Assembly (NCBI RefSeq): GCF_019236475.1
Contig: NZ_JAFAIX010000009.1
Coordinates: 248,001 to 312,000, forward strand
From: Chitinophaga sp.
Lineage (GTDB): Bacteria; Bacteroidota; Bacteroidia; Chitinophagales; Chitinophagaceae
Direction of reading: 5' to 3'
Length of the DNA stretch: 64,000 bases
The position numbers and the translations under genes are program-made. Shown here piece after piece: positions 17,390-25,823 of this stretch. The first letter of the stretch is position 1. Each line of letters starts with the position of its first letter. A model generated the notes under the pieces. It did not search any database, was not told the DNA's origin, and saw only the letters and a list, made by a program, of their open reading frames with translations.

Positions 17390-17845
17390 CTAGGGTAGCA
17401 ACAACTTTTCTTTAATTACTTCGTAATACGAATAGGCACTTTTTATCTTTGTGCGTTTGGTATCTTGCATCACGATGATAAAAGTTCCTTTAAAGTACTT
17501 CTGGATTTCATAAATCCTGCATTTATTTACAATGAATCCACGGTGAACACGCACGAATCCTGCTGGTAACCTACTTTCCAGGTAGCTGAGGGAGTATTCA
17601 ATCAGCTTCTCTCCATTCGTTGTATGCATCGCAACATATTTATCCTTTGCCTCGAAAAATAATACTTCGTCAATTTGTACCAGTTGAATTTTATTGCCTG
17701 ATTTAACCGGTATGGTGCTGATAATGCTCGTAGCATTTTGTGCAGTTACGAGTTGCTTAATCTTTACCAACAGATCCACATCATTAATTTTACGCTGGGT
17801 TAAGCGCTTGATGGTGGTTGCCAGTCGGGCATCATCAAAGGTACA
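17390..17845 (-). pseudogene. Decapitated LytTR-family response regulator (receiver domain lost)
   Basis: The frame encodes a complete LytTR DNA-binding domain (IDEVLFFEAKDKYVAMHT, then FVRVHRGFIVN) but no receiver domain. Upstream of the GTG at 17779 the same frame stays open and reads FDDARLATTIKRLTQRK, which is the end of a receiver domain and its linker, until a TAA at 17846-17848. So the gene was cut just after the conserved Lys-Pro region of the receiver. The remaining piece could only be made from a non-ATG start. The junction is next to the integrase scar at 18.3 kb. It is a broken two-component regulator. Confidence 0.7.
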
Positions 17846-17940
17846 TTATAGGTATATTTACAAACCCATTGATCCAAGTTATCCAACAAGAAGTGAATCA
17901 ACTATGATGCGGCTATATCATAGATCAAAAGAATATTGTT

Positions 17941-18252
17941 ATGGTTGTCCATAATGAAAAAACAAAACTTAGTATGCAAGAATCATTTGAACTAGCAATT
18001 AATACTCTTATTAGGAGAGCAATTGAAGAAAATGGGAGTACTATTACTCATACTGAAATTGCCAATACCCTAGGGATTTCATTAGAAGATTTTACAAAAT
18101 ACTATAATTCCGAAAATACTCCTGCGGATATTTTCAAGGTATTGCGTGAGCACTATAAACGATATCTAGGTAATGCAATTTTTGTTAAGAGCATCGAAAC
18201 ATGGGAATTAGATGAAGATGAATTTGAAGATGAGGATGAGGAAATGCTGTAA
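17941..18252 (+). CDS. Hypothetical small HTH-like acidic protein
   Basis: This 103-residue protein of unknown family has a helical N-terminal half. A possible helix-turn-helix is at about 38-56 (ITHTEIANTLGISLEDFTKYY), and a very acidic tail (DEDEFEDEDEEML) closes it. The start may instead be the ATG at 17974. It sits inside the scar between the truncated LytTR gene and the truncated integrase, so it may be cargo of the lost element. Its 3' end overlaps the tail of the integrase remnant frame. A regulatory role is only a guess. Confidence 0.5.
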   Translation: MVVHNEKTKLSMQESFELAINTLIRRAIEENGSTITHTEIANTLGISLEDFTKYYNSENTPADIFKVLREHYKRYLGNAIFVKSIETWELDEDEFEDEDEEML

Positions 18253-18312
18253 TTTATGTATTTCATGGCAGATGTAAACTGACCTTCTAAACCTATACAC
18301 CATTATGTGGTT

Positions 18313-18567
18313 GTAATCCAGGAAATTAACTTTAAACTTATGGGCCGGTATAATAGGGGTGCCGATAGATTGTTCCTCAATAATCCGCTGCGCTTTCTTT
18401 GTTTCTAGAATTTTTAATGCTTCTTTATTAAAATTCTTTTGTTCCTGATTTTTCGGATTTACATAAGTAAAGATACCTGTTGACGGTCGTTGCCCAGATT
18501 TCCTGCCATAGTCATAGAAGTAGAGGATTTTATCACCTGTTCTGTTTAGCTTTTCTCCGATATTCAT
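18313..18567 (-). pseudogene. Truncated tyrosine-type site-specific integrase (arm-binding domain only)
   Basis: Residues 1-85 of this frame match the N-terminal arm-DNA-binding domain and start of the SAM-like core-binding domain of Bacteroidota tyrosine integrases: FTYVNPKNQEQKNFNKEAL, the A-Q-x-x-I-E-E-Q-x-I-G-T-P stretch, and KFKVNFLDY. After the Tyr at residue 85 the similarity stops and unrelated sequence follows to a stop at 18208. The catalytic Arg, His and Tyr are therefore missing. It lies 410 bases downstream of a tRNA-Leu gene, in the same direction, the usual position of an integrase beside its tRNA attachment site. Confidence 0.7.
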
Positions 18568-18844
18568 AGGTTAACTGTTTTGTGGTTAATGAAGAAAGGA
18601 CTCAATGAATGTGCCATGCCAAAGGAAAGTAAGTTATACACTAGGAGGGCTATACATTTGTGGTAGAATCTGTGAAAACCTGAACAAAAGAAACTATTAA
18701 AATATTTCTCTAGAACTCTTGTCAGTGGTGACATTTCGGCATTTGGATAACTGCCAGGGATAATCGCAGATTTGAAAATGAGACATGGATACTGTAAGGC
18801 ATTCGTTGTTGTGAACCTTCTGCTAAAACCAAGAAAGTTACTCT

Positions 18845-18935
18845 CAAAAGTGAGTGTCATTGTGGGTGTCATTTGAGTGTCGTAAATAATGGGAAGAAGC
18901 GTGAAATAGCGTGAAAATTTGACACTCGTAGAAAA
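18845..18935. repeat. Iteron-like GTGTCA repeats, copy 1 (possible integrase arm sites)
   Basis: Three direct copies of (G)AGTGTCAT, GGGTGTCAT and GAGTGTCGT and one inverted copy (TTGACACTC) lie 3' of tRNA-Leu copy 1. Almost the same block, missing one direct unit of 11 bases, occurs 3' of tRNA-Leu copy 2 at 39656-39735. Repeats of this type next to a tRNA and an integrase remnant resemble arm-type binding sites. Confidence 0.55.
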
Positions 18936-18937
18936 TA

Positions 18938-18974
18938 AAAAAAGGTTGTAAATCAAAGACTTACAACCTTTTTT
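18938..18974 (-). terminator. Terminator of tRNA-Leu copy 1
   Basis: A 14-bp stem built on AAAAAAGGTTGTAA lies immediately 3' of the tRNA in its direction of transcription and ends in a T-run on the minus strand. Confidence 0.75.
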
Positions 18975-18976
18975 AG

Positions 18977-19060
18977 TGCCCAGAACTGGATTCGAACCAG
19001 CACACCCTTGCGAGCGCTGCGACCTGAACACAGTGCGTCTACCAATTTCGCCATCTGGGC
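18977..19060 (-). tRNA. tRNA-Leu(CAG), copy 1
   Basis: The minus strand folds into an 84-nt class II tRNA. The acceptor stem is GCCCAGA paired with TCTGGGC and the discriminator is A. The D-arm is GCGAAATTGGTAGACGC, the anticodon stem CTGTG/CGCAG, and the 7-nt loop TTCAGGT has anticodon CAG. A long variable arm follows and the T-arm has TTCGAAT. CCA is not encoded. The 84 bases are identical to the gene at 39775-39858. Confidence 0.93.
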
Positions 19061-19178
19061 AACTGATTTTGTGTTTCAGGGCTGCAAAGATAAGCAGCCG
19101 TTTGATATTTCAAAATATTTTTTAAAAATTTTTCTAACAACGGTATGCCCTATACGAAAATTGCCAGTATGTAAAAAC

Positions 19179-19718
19179 CTATATCTGAATGATTTTCGGT
19201 GGATGCCCAGCACTAATCAGAAAGTCGTGGATGACCCAATCGGTGCGTATTTTCATATAACTGGTAGTAGTACCATCGCTACAGCCATACCATTCCTCTA
19301 ACAGAATATCCTGGTCAACAATCACCTTAATTTTATTTTCTGTATCCAACATAATACCGAACACGGTGGCGGCACCAACGGAAGTACCCAGCATCTGGTC
19401 CAGTAGTTCCACTGGGGCAAACGATACACGGGAAATCCCCAACGCACTGCTTAAATCCTTTGTCTTAAAAGGCTTATCGGCGGTGGTGATAAACAAGTAA
19501 AAATCTGTCTGCTGACGATTACAAAGGAAAAGGGTTTTGACCGTTTTCATGTTTAACTGTTGATCAATACGGATACAGTCTTCCATGGTAATTGCTTCGG
19601 CACAGTCCACCCGTTCAAATGGTACTTGCGCTGCTTGCAATGTCTGATACACTCTTTTCTGCAATGTTGTTTTAAAGGTACCCGGTGCTGTATTTTTTAC
19701 CTCGCTTACAAATGACAT
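19179..19718 (-). CDS. YbaK/ProX-family aminoacyl-tRNA deacylase (prolyl-tRNA editing type)
   Basis: The start at 19718 (MSFVSEVKNTAPG) is preferred; an upstream in-frame ATG at 19760 lies inside a palindromic repeat. The 179-residue protein has the order of a free-standing PrdX-type (ProXp-ala) domain: an N-terminal V-x-x-x-E/D segment, the Lys of the K-T-L-F-L motif (MKTVKTLFLCN), the GISRVSFA region and the G-x-x-x-V-x-x-x-G-I element (GTSVGAATVFGIML). Such enzymes hydrolyse Ala-tRNA(Pro) made in error by ProS. The window also holds a short ProS (53820-55295) without an insertion editing domain, consistent with editing in trans. Confidence 0.82.
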   Translation of the reverse strand: MSFVSEVKNTAPGTFKTTLQKRVYQTLQAAQVPFERVDCAEAITMEDCIRIDQQLNMKTVKTLFLCNRQQTDFYLFITTADKPFKTKDLSSALGISRVSFAPVELLDQMLGTSVGAATVFGIMLDTENKIKVIVDQDILLEEWYGCSDGTTTSYMKIRTDWVIHDFLISAGHPPKIIQI

Positions 19719-19744
19719 ATGACGCTTTTTTGTGCGGATGATAA

Positions 19745-19816
19745 TAGTTTCGGGAGACACGTGTCTCCCGAAATTTCTTCCATTGCTACAACAAGATAGT
19801 TACATATATCGATTCC
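19745..19816. repeat. 72-bp direct repeat, left copy, with 26-bp palindrome
   Basis: Seventy-two bases match 21768-21839 with six mismatches by eye. The first part contains a perfect palindrome with arms TTTCGGGAGACAC. The two copies, in the same orientation, enclose the nuclease and inhibitor genes. Confidence 0.8.
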
Positions 19817-19825
19817 AAGAAACTA

Positions 19826-19850
19826 AAAAGCCGTAACTAGTACGGCTTTT
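19826..19850 (-). terminator. Terminator after the nuclease gene
   Basis: A 10-bp stem (AAAAGCCGTA and complement) with a 5-nt loop lies just downstream of the nuclease gene on the minus strand. Confidence 0.7.
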
Positions 19851-19891
19851 GAACTTTATTGCTTAAAAATACGTCTTCAATATCTTCCGCA

Positions 19892-21244
19892 TCAAGGGTC
19901 TATTCTGGTCTCCAGACTATCTTGTAAGGACGGACGCAGATTGGACATGATGTTATACCCTGTTGCTTTTTCAATGTCGCGAACAGTTGTTTTATACAGG
20001 GTCCAGTCAGTATTGATGTCGTTGCGGTTGGGGGTATTAACTGCAATAACCCTGGTACTACCATTGATCCTGCTCAGGTCGTTGTTTCCATTGGGAATAA
20101 CAACAACTACTTTCCATATGTTGGAAGGAACGGTGATACGGCCGTTGTCAATGGTGTTGGTAATACCACCCAGTGAGCCGGTACCTCCCTGGCCATAAGA
20201 GCCACAGACAACGTATACCTCATTACCAGCTTTTACCAGGTCGCGGGTATAGTTTTCCAGGTTAGCCCAGGTTTGCTGGTTATTGTAGGGCGCTTGTGGC
20301 ATCATGTTACTCATCAGGAATGTGGCAGAATTGGCGGTAGCAGTAGCTGTTCTGTCGGCGGACGGACAATTATGTCCACGATCAAATCCAGAGCCAGTAT
20401 AGCTACTGTTTTGTACCTGGTACCAGCCTGCAGGTAAGCTGGTATCGGCTCGGAAGTCATTGGCTCTGGATAAAGTGCCAAGGTCTGTCGACTGAATATG
20501 CCAGCTCACCCAGTTAGGGGTAGCACGGCTACGGCTATACGACAATGCATAATAAGTTTTTACCATCAGGTAGTTGTTCTCCGAAGTAATATCTGCCAAT
20601 GCGTTACTGGGATTACCCAACAGCAGGTTATTATCGTCGGTAGTATTACCGCCTCCTCCGCCAGTACCACTACCGGCTGAAACGTTTACATCATCGATAT
20701 TGATTCTGTTAGTGCCGCCAGAAATTTTGCGGATAGAGATGCGCAGACTACCCGTTGCTGTAATATTGAACGTTGCGGTTTGCAGGCTGGTAGAAGTGGT
20801 GATGGTATTACCCTGCTGTGTCCAGGTCTGACCGTTGTCGGAGGATGTCCAGAGCTGCCAGGTACTGTTTGCATCTGTACCATAGGTGCCGTGTTTAACG
20901 CTGACAGTAACGGCGCCGGTGGCGTTGGAAATGCTGAAATCGGTGGTAATGGCGCCCGTGTTCCTGATGCGAACAGATTTGGAACCGTTTTTTAGATCCG
21001 CGGCGAGGGTGCCGATCAAGGCATCATCCAATGTCCAGGACCCGCTGCTCAGGGTTATGCTACCAATGGTATAGGCTGTTTTACTGCCCGATTCAAAATC
21101 TTCATTAAGGAGTACTACGGATTCTGTAGTAGCGCTACGTGGAGTGGTAGTTGCCTGAGGCTGAATGTCTGCTTCTTTTTTACAGGAAGAAAACAACAGA
21201 CCTGTCAGGCAAATGACAGTACAATGCCAGATGAATTTTTTCAT
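19892..21244 (-). CDS. Secreted DNA/RNA non-specific endonuclease lipoprotein (NucA/Serratia-nuclease type)
   Basis: The 450-residue lipoprotein (lipobox Cys at residue 21) has an N-terminal beta-sandwich domain (about 45-190) like those of secreted Bacteroidota hydrolases. A Gly-rich linker (191-200) precedes a C-terminal beta-beta-alpha-metal nuclease domain (about 215-440). The catalytic signature DRGH is at 288-291, with the metal-binding Asn322 and Glu330 spaced as in Serratia nuclease (N, then E eight residues on). The enzyme degrades DNA and RNA without strong sequence preference, outside the cytoplasm. The adjacent upstream gene encodes a NuiA-like inhibitor, so the two form a toxin-like pair. 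Confidence 0.92.
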   Translation of the reverse strand: MKKFIWHCTVICLTGLLFSSCKKEADIQPQATTTPRSATTESVVLLNEDFESGSKTAYTIGSITLSSGSWTLDDALIGTLAADLKNGSKSVRIRNTGAITTDFSISNATGAVTVSVKHGTYGTDANSTWQLWTSSDNGQTWTQQGNTITTSTSLQTATFNITATGSLRISIRKISGGTNRINIDDVNVSAGSGTGGGGGNTTDDNNLLLGNPSNALADITSENNYLMVKTYYALSYSRSRATPNWVSWHIQSTDLGTLSRANDFRADTSLPAGWYQVQNSSYTGSGFDRGHNCPSADRTATATANSATFLMSNMMPQAPYNNQQTWANLENYTRDLVKAGNEVYVVCGSYGQGGTGSLGGITNTIDNGRITVPSNIWKVVVVIPNGNNDLSRINGSTRVIAVNTPNRNDINTDWTLYKTTVRDIEKATGYNIMSNLRPSLQDSLETRIDP

Positions 21245-21284
21245 AATTCAATTTTAATAGGTGTTTATAAAGGTGACGATTTGC

Positions 21285-21686
21285 TTACGATTCTATCGCT
21301 GTGGTAATCAGTGCGACACAGGTTCCATCTGGTTGATGACAAACAATATATACCGGAATATTGGTGCTCTTTTCCACCCGGAATACCTCGATGTCGGTAA
21401 AGTGCTCATTCAGAAATTGATGCAGGGCTTTGAATTTTAGTGCGTTTTCTACAATAGGTGCGTCGTTTGGATCTGGTGTTCTCTCTACTTCGTTGAAAAA
21501 ATCTGTCGGACTTATAGACTTTACTATTTGGGGTGCTACCTCATGGAGGGTGGCGATCTTTCCTGCTACATCGGCTATAGGAAGCGGTTCCCATTGTTCG
21601 ATAGTGAGTGGGTATTCTGATTCGCTATAGTACAATATGCCAGTAAGTTTGCTCGTAAGGTTTTCAAATAAAGAATTAGGTTGCAT
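21285..21686 (-). CDS. NuiA-like nuclease inhibitor
   Basis: The 133-residue protein resembles NuiA, the inhibitor of the Anabaena nuclease NucA. Shared features are the N-terminal helix followed by ESEYP, a central helix pair, and the C-terminal strands VPVYIVCHQPDGT and a Thr/Glu-containing end. No signal peptide is visible, so it is expected in the cytoplasm, protecting the cell before nuclease export. ATGs at 21692 and 21713 are alternative starts. The stop is 40 bases before the nuclease start, so the inhibitor would be translated first from a shared transcript. Confidence 0.72.
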   Translation of the reverse strand: MQPNSLFENLTSKLTGILYYSESEYPLTIEQWEPLPIADVAGKIATLHEVAPQIVKSISPTDFFNEVERTPDPNDAPIVENALKFKALHQFLNEHFTDIEVFRVEKSTNIPVYIVCHQPDGTCVALITTAIES

Positions 21687-21767
21687 GGACATAAAATTAG
21701 CACTTTCCTTCAAATCTTATCATCAAGAAAAGATTGGTAACAATACTATAATGTAGCGTAATAAAAT

Positions 21768-21839
21768 TAGTTTCGGGAGACACGTGTCTCCCGATATTTC
21801 TTCCATCACTATAATAAGATAGTTACATATATCAATTCC
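21768..21839. repeat. 72-bp direct repeat, right copy
   Basis: Partner of 19745-19816, same orientation and same length with six substitutions. It has the same palindromic start, with one base changed in the right arm. Together they bracket the nuclease-inhibitor cassette, 2,023 bases apart. Confidence 0.8.
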
Positions 21840-21983
21840 CGGAAATCATATATACATACAGGTTATAATCCCTGTATGTTAACTTTTATTTTCCCGTAGG
21901 GGTAACATTTTCTTATCCCGTCGTATTGGTGCATGCATGTATTTTTTGGGAATTCCCTCATCACCATTTAAAATCTATTCATC

Positions 21984-23087
21984 ATGAGAACCATTGTAAT
22001 CATGCTGCTGGTAATCGTTTGCTGCTCCTGTCACAAAAATGATCAACCAGCTCCTGAAATACCCGGTCAGGAAACAGGCACTTTTGAAGAAGCCAATATC
22101 GATAAAACAAAAATCCTGCAGTTGGAAAATGAGATCAATAGTGGAAAATATAATGTCCACAGTCTCATTTTGCTACGAAAAAACAAACTCATTTATGAAC
22201 ACTATTTCACAGGGGAAGATGCCGTATTTCCCAATCCTGTTGGGAAAGTCCCCCATACGCGAGATAGCCTCCATGATTGTAGAAGCGTTACCAAAAGTAT
22301 CGTTTCCGCTTGTATAGGACTGGCCCTGATGCAAGGGAAAATCAAAAGTCTGGATGATAAGATCTTTGATTACTTCCCATCTTATAAACAATATGCCACC
22401 GGCGATAAAGCAGATATTACCATTCGGCATTTATTGACCCAGAGCTCAGGACTAGACTGGAACGAGCGTGTCTCTTATGCAGACCCCACCAACAGCGAGC
22501 GCCAAATGTTGGAAGCTAAGGACCCAACTGATTTTGTCCTGCAATCTAAAAGTATAGCCAAGCCTGGTGCGGTGTTTAATTATAGCGGCGGAAATACGCA
22601 TCTACTCGGACAAATCGTGGAACGTAGTACGGGAATGAATATACGCGAATTCGCTAAGCGTTATCTTTTCCAACCGTTGGGGATCACTAATTTCTTTTGG
22701 ACTACACGTCCGGATGGTATTGCCTGGATGCCCTCAGGGCTGCGTATGCGCCCCATCGACATGGCAAAAATCGGCCGACTATACCTCCAACAAGGACAGT
22801 GGCAAGGCCAACAACTGTTACCTGCTTCCTGGATCGCACAGTCCACTCATTGGACGATCAATTCATCTGAAACCGGTTGGGGGTATGGCTTTCAGTTCTG
22901 GTGCAACCGTCCTCAGATTGCTGGCCAACAAGTAGATATGGCGCAGGCTGTAGGCAATGGTGGCCAAATGATTTGTATGATTCCCGCTATGGATCTGGAA
23001 ATTGTAATGACCGCAGGCTATTACAATGATGAAACCGATCCCGCGAATGACATACTGGTCAAAGAGATATTGACCGCTATCAAATAA
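21984..23087 (+). CDS. Beta-lactamase-family serine hydrolase lipoprotein (class C/esterase type)
   Basis: This 367-residue lipoprotein (Cys around residue 14-16) has the serine acylation motif SVTK at 101-104, the Tyr-containing motif YSGG in place of YxN, and a late GNGGQ box in the position of KTG. The sequence GLDWNE and PLGITNFFW are usual in AmpC-like esterases and D-aminopeptidase relatives. Such proteins are extracytoplasmic; they may be peptidases, esterases or penicillin-binding proteins, and resistance should not be assumed. The gene stands alone and ends at a strong hairpin. Confidence 0.88.
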   Translation: MRTIVIMLLVIVCCSCHKNDQPAPEIPGQETGTFEEANIDKTKILQLENEINSGKYNVHSLILLRKNKLIYEHYFTGEDAVFPNPVGKVPHTRDSLHDCRSVTKSIVSACIGLALMQGKIKSLDDKIFDYFPSYKQYATGDKADITIRHLLTQSSGLDWNERVSYADPTNSERQMLEAKDPTDFVLQSKSIAKPGAVFNYSGGNTHLLGQIVERSTGMNIREFAKRYLFQPLGITNFFWTTRPDGIAWMPSGLRMRPIDMAKIGRLYLQQGQWQGQQLLPASWIAQSTHWTINSSETGWGYGFQFWCNRPQIAGQQVDMAQAVGNGGQMICMIPAMDLEIVMTAGYYNDETDPANDILVKEILTAIK

Positions 23088-23105
23088 CAGACTGCTGCAT
23101 ATTTT

Positions 23106-23151
23106 GAGCATTGGCATAGTTGCATGGCAGCTATGCCAATGCTCCATTTTT
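23106..23151 (+). terminator. Terminator after the serine hydrolase gene
   Basis: A perfect 14-bp stem (GAGCATTGGCATAG) with an 11-nt loop is followed by CATTTTTT. Confidence 0.85.
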
Positions 23152-23332
23152 TGAAAGCAATCTCCGCTTTTCCCTTGCCACAATTCGTAGATGACTTTCC
23201 CCTCCAGCTTGATGGTTGTTTAAATCAATACTATAATAATCAAAGGAATGTGGTACGTCTTACGTATGGTATAGTATTTTCGGCTATGCTGGTTGATAAG
23301 ATTTGTTTTCACCACCTTTAAAACGCTTTATT

Positions 23333-23671
23333 ATGGCAGAACAACATTTTCAGGAATGTATAGATGCATGTAATGAATGCGCGGTTGCCTGCAATCATTG
23401 CGCTATTTCCTGTGTGGACGAAAAGAATGTAGCGGTATTGTCCAGGTGTATTAAACTGACCCTTGAATGCGCAGCTATTTGTAATGCTGCTGTGCAAGTA
23501 ATGAGTATAAACGGAGAATTATCAGATCATATGTGTCAGATATGTGAAGACGCGTGTCACCGATGTGCAGAAGAATGTATTAGGCATGGAGATATGGAAC
23601 ATTGCATTATCTGTGCCGAGAAATGCCGTACATGTGCAGCCGTATGTGCCAGAATGGTGGTACATGCGTAG
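23333..23671 (+). CDS. Four-helix-bundle copper-binding protein (Csp/DUF326 family)
   Basis: The ATG at 23333 is chosen because homologues begin near the Cys-rich helix. The 112-residue protein has 19 cysteines arranged as CxxxC and CxxC along four amphipathic helices (ECIDACNECAVACNHC, CIKLTLECAAIC, CQICEDACHRC, CIICAEKCRTC). This is the pattern of Csp copper-storage proteins, which hold many Cu(I) ions in the core of a helix bundle. No signal peptide is present, so it would store copper in the cytoplasm. It is monocistronic, with no copper exporter nearby. Confidence 0.88.
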   Translation: MAEQHFQECIDACNECAVACNHCAISCVDEKNVAVLSRCIKLTLECAAICNAAVQVMSINGELSDHMCQICEDACHRCAEECIRHGDMEHCIICAEKCRTCAAVCARMVVHA

Positions 23672-23821
23672 GCAATTATGACCATCAAATAAACAGGATA
23701 ATTTTCTTCTTACCGCCAACATGAAAAGCTTTGCAGTTGGATGCAGAGCTTTTTGTTTGAGTGTAATTTCAATAAAAAAAATTATCTTGTCACGTTCAAC
23801 CAATTTAAACCAATACGTAAT

Positions 23822-24247
23822 ATGAAAAGGGGTATTTTCCTTGTAGCATTCATCTGTCTTTGCACGCTCATGTCTTTCGGGCAAACTGCTAATAGTACTA
23901 CTGATAAGCAATATCTACTGATCTTCCGATTTAAATCGAACTTTATGCCGCCTTCACAAGAAGCAGTGAAGAACAATATCAAGAGCTGGCAGGAATACAT
24001 GGGAAACCTTGGTAAAAGTGGAAAATTGGTGAGTGGTTTCAGGCCATCCAACGAAGGTGAAACAATCAGTGGTACCGCCAAGACCTCGCAAAAAGGGCCT
24101 TATGTGGCCAATAATGAACTGATTAGCTCTTTTATTATCATCAAGGCTTCATCCATGGAAGAAGCTGGAGAAATAGCTAAAAAGTGCCCTATTTTTGATT
24201 TTGATGGCAGTGTGGAAGTAAGACCCATGATGAATATGGCCAACTAA
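23822..24247 (+). CDS. Secreted YCII-related domain protein
   Basis: The ATG at 23822 gives a proper signal peptide (KRGIFLVAFICLCTLMSFGQ). The mature 120 residues read as a YCII/DGPF-type ferredoxin-like fold: YLLIFRFK near the start, a middle SWQEYMGNLGKSGKLVSGFR, and a late EEAGEIAKKCPIF followed by EVRPM. YCII proteins are mostly cytoplasmic; a secreted form is a Bacteroidota peculiarity. The biochemical role is unknown. The first composite two-hairpin element lies 15 bases after its stop codon. Confidence 0.78.
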   Translation: MKRGIFLVAFICLCTLMSFGQTANSTTDKQYLLIFRFKSNFMPPSQEAVKNNIKSWQEYMGNLGKSGKLVSGFRPSNEGETISGTAKTSQKGPYVANNELISSFIIIKASSMEEAGEIAKKCPIFDFDGSVEVRPMMNMAN

Positions 24248-24261
24248 TAGTAAAATGGTCT

Positions 24262-24339
24262 GTTGTTCCTGCCCAGCGGGCAGGAACAACGAAAAAGATA
24301 AAAACGGGAAGAGACGTCGCAGACGTCTCTTCCCGTTTT
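24262..24339. repeat. Composite two-hairpin element, copy 1
   Basis: Hairpin 1 (24262-24290) has the core CCTGCCCAGCGGGCAGG inside a GTTGTT/AACAAC outer stem. An A-rich linker follows. Hairpin 2 (24301-24339) has the core GACGTCGCAGACGTC inside an AAAACGGGAAGA outer stem and ends in a T-run. The same architecture recurs at 44631-44709 and 50653-50733 with different outer stems that remain paired. It probably serves as terminator here. Confidence 0.8.
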
Positions 24340-24469
24340 TGTAATTCCCCTCGTTTCCATCCACCTGTACGAATGTCCGGTTCAAGGCTTATTATGTCTA
24401 CTTAAAGGGAAAATACCTTTCCCACTGCTTTCATGACCAGTAATTTTGGTGTATTAAAAATTACATGGT

Positions 24470-25246
24470 ATGAAATTATATAAGAATATCACCGTACTCG
24501 CCAGCGTTACCTTATTATCGCTTTCGCTTATTACATTAAAGCTCAATGCCTGTACCAAGCAGCAAAAGATACAACCGGATACAGTGAAAGGCTTTGCTGT
24601 ATTGGAATTGTTTACATCGGAAGGCTGTTCCAGTTGTCCCCCAGCAGAAGAACTGTTAGCGCAAATTCACGAGGAAACGGCAGGTCAGCCAGTATTCATC
24701 CTCGCATACCATGTAGATTATTGGGATCGCCTTGGCTGGAAGGATCACTTCAGTAACGCCGCTTTTTCAAAACGCCAGTACGATTATAGTCGTCACTTTA
24801 ACGGCCGCGTATACACGCCACAGGTGGTGGTGAATGGCGCCACCGAAGGAGTGGGCGCTGATGAGGCTTTCGTACGAAGTTCCATAAAGAACATGCTGAC
24901 TCAACCCAGCAGCGCATCGCTCTCCATAAAGATTAGCCAACAAGCAGGTAAAACCAATCTAAACTACGAGACCAATAGCAATAGCAGCAACATGCGCCTA
25001 GTAATAGCCTTTGTGCAAAAACATGCTATCGTAAACGTAGTGCGCGGAGAAAATGCAGGTCGCACTTTGTCGCATGCACAGATTGTGCGGAGTCTTTCCA
25101 GCTTCCAATTAGGAAAAAGCAGAGCAGGAACGGAAAGCATTGATCTTCCCAAAGACTTTAATCCAAACGACTGGGAGATGATCGGCTTATTACAGACCGG
25201 CGATGCCGGTGAAATATTAGCGGCAACGCAAGCATCAATTAATTAA
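24470..25246 (+). CDS. DUF1223 thioredoxin-fold protein, secreted
   Basis: This 258-residue protein has a signal or lipoprotein-like N-terminus (hydrophobic 8-24, Cys at 28). A DUF1223 domain starts at AVLELFTSEGCSSCPPAE, with a CSSC redox pair at 53-56. Further family marks are AYHVDYWDRLGWKD and YTPQVVVNG. DUF1223 proteins have a thioredoxin-like core and are linked to redox or metal stress, without a defined reaction. It lies 21 bases before an Ohr-like peroxidase gene, so the two likely form a peroxide-stress operon. Confidence 0.88.
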   Translation: MKLYKNITVLASVTLLSLSLITLKLNACTKQQKIQPDTVKGFAVLELFTSEGCSSCPPAEELLAQIHEETAGQPVFILAYHVDYWDRLGWKDHFSNAAFSKRQYDYSRHFNGRVYTPQVVVNGATEGVGADEAFVRSSIKNMLTQPSSASLSIKISQQAGKTNLNYETNSNSSNMRLVIAFVQKHAIVNVVRGENAGRTLSHAQIVRSLSSFQLGKSRAGTESIDLPKDFNPNDWEMIGLLQTGDAGEILAATQASIN

Positions 25247-25267
25247 TAACTTTTAAAATATAAAAAA

Positions 25268-25726
25268 ATGGAAACAACTACCATCCAGAACGTAACAGCC
25301 ATAAATGTAATCCCAGTTAAGAAAGTAGTCTATACCGGAAAGGTGCAGGTAACAGGTGGAAGAGATGGCTATGCCAAAAGTGATGATGGCCGCTTGCAGA
25401 TTGATTTAACCTCCCCTGGTGCTACTGGCATAGGAACCAATCCAGAACAGCTCTTTGCTGCAGGATGGTCTGCCTGCTTCATCGGCGCCATGACCTTAAA
25501 CGCTGCAAAGCTTAAATTAACGCTCCCTGCAGACCTGCGCGTAGATACAGAAGTGGACCTTGCCACAGGAGAAGATGGTTACTTTTTACAAGCACGACTA
25601 AACGTTACGCTCCCCGGAATGCCATTGCAGGCTGCACATGCCCTTGTGGAGGCTGCACATCAGACCTGTCCATATTCGAAATTATCCAAGGGGAATATAA
25701 ATGTGCAAATAAATGTTGCTATATAA
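25268..25726 (+). CDS. Organic hydroperoxide resistance protein (Ohr/OsmC family)
   Basis: The 152-residue protein has the two catalytic cysteines of the Ohr subfamily, Cys70 (GWSACFIGA) and Cys134 (QTCPYSK), and the N-terminal YTGKVQVTGGRDG segment. Ohr reduces organic hydroperoxides and peroxynitrite in the cytoplasm with lipoylated partners. The gene follows the DUF1223 gene by 21 bases on the same strand. No OhrR repressor gene is nearby. Confidence 0.92.
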   Translation: METTTIQNVTAINVIPVKKVVYTGKVQVTGGRDGYAKSDDGRLQIDLTSPGATGIGTNPEQLFAAGWSACFIGAMTLNAAKLKLTLPADLRVDTEVDLATGEDGYFLQARLNVTLPGMPLQAAHALVEAAHQTCPYSKLSKGNINVQINVAI

Positions 25727-25823
25727 ATGCTAAGAAAAATATAGTACATAGAGATCCGATAATGGTCCCCTGGAAGTGCATCTTTCCGGGGGACTTCTTC
25801 ATTAAATCGATTAACTTGGCTTT

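Larger units (their letters stand above)
18568..18976. other. Gene-free stretch between integrase remnant and tRNA-Leu
   Basis: The left 270 bases show nothing coding. The right part (18845-18935) carries iteron-like GTGTCA repeats described separately, then the tRNA terminator. Confidence 0.5.

Noticed and set aside
18564..19031. Open frame across the integrase flank and tRNA-Leu
   Set aside because: It reads through the tRNA gene and the iteron repeats; the peptide looks random.
21984..23087. Antibiotic-resistance beta-lactamase
   Set aside because: The family includes many esterases and peptidases; motifs YSGG and the late GNGG do not establish drug hydrolysis.
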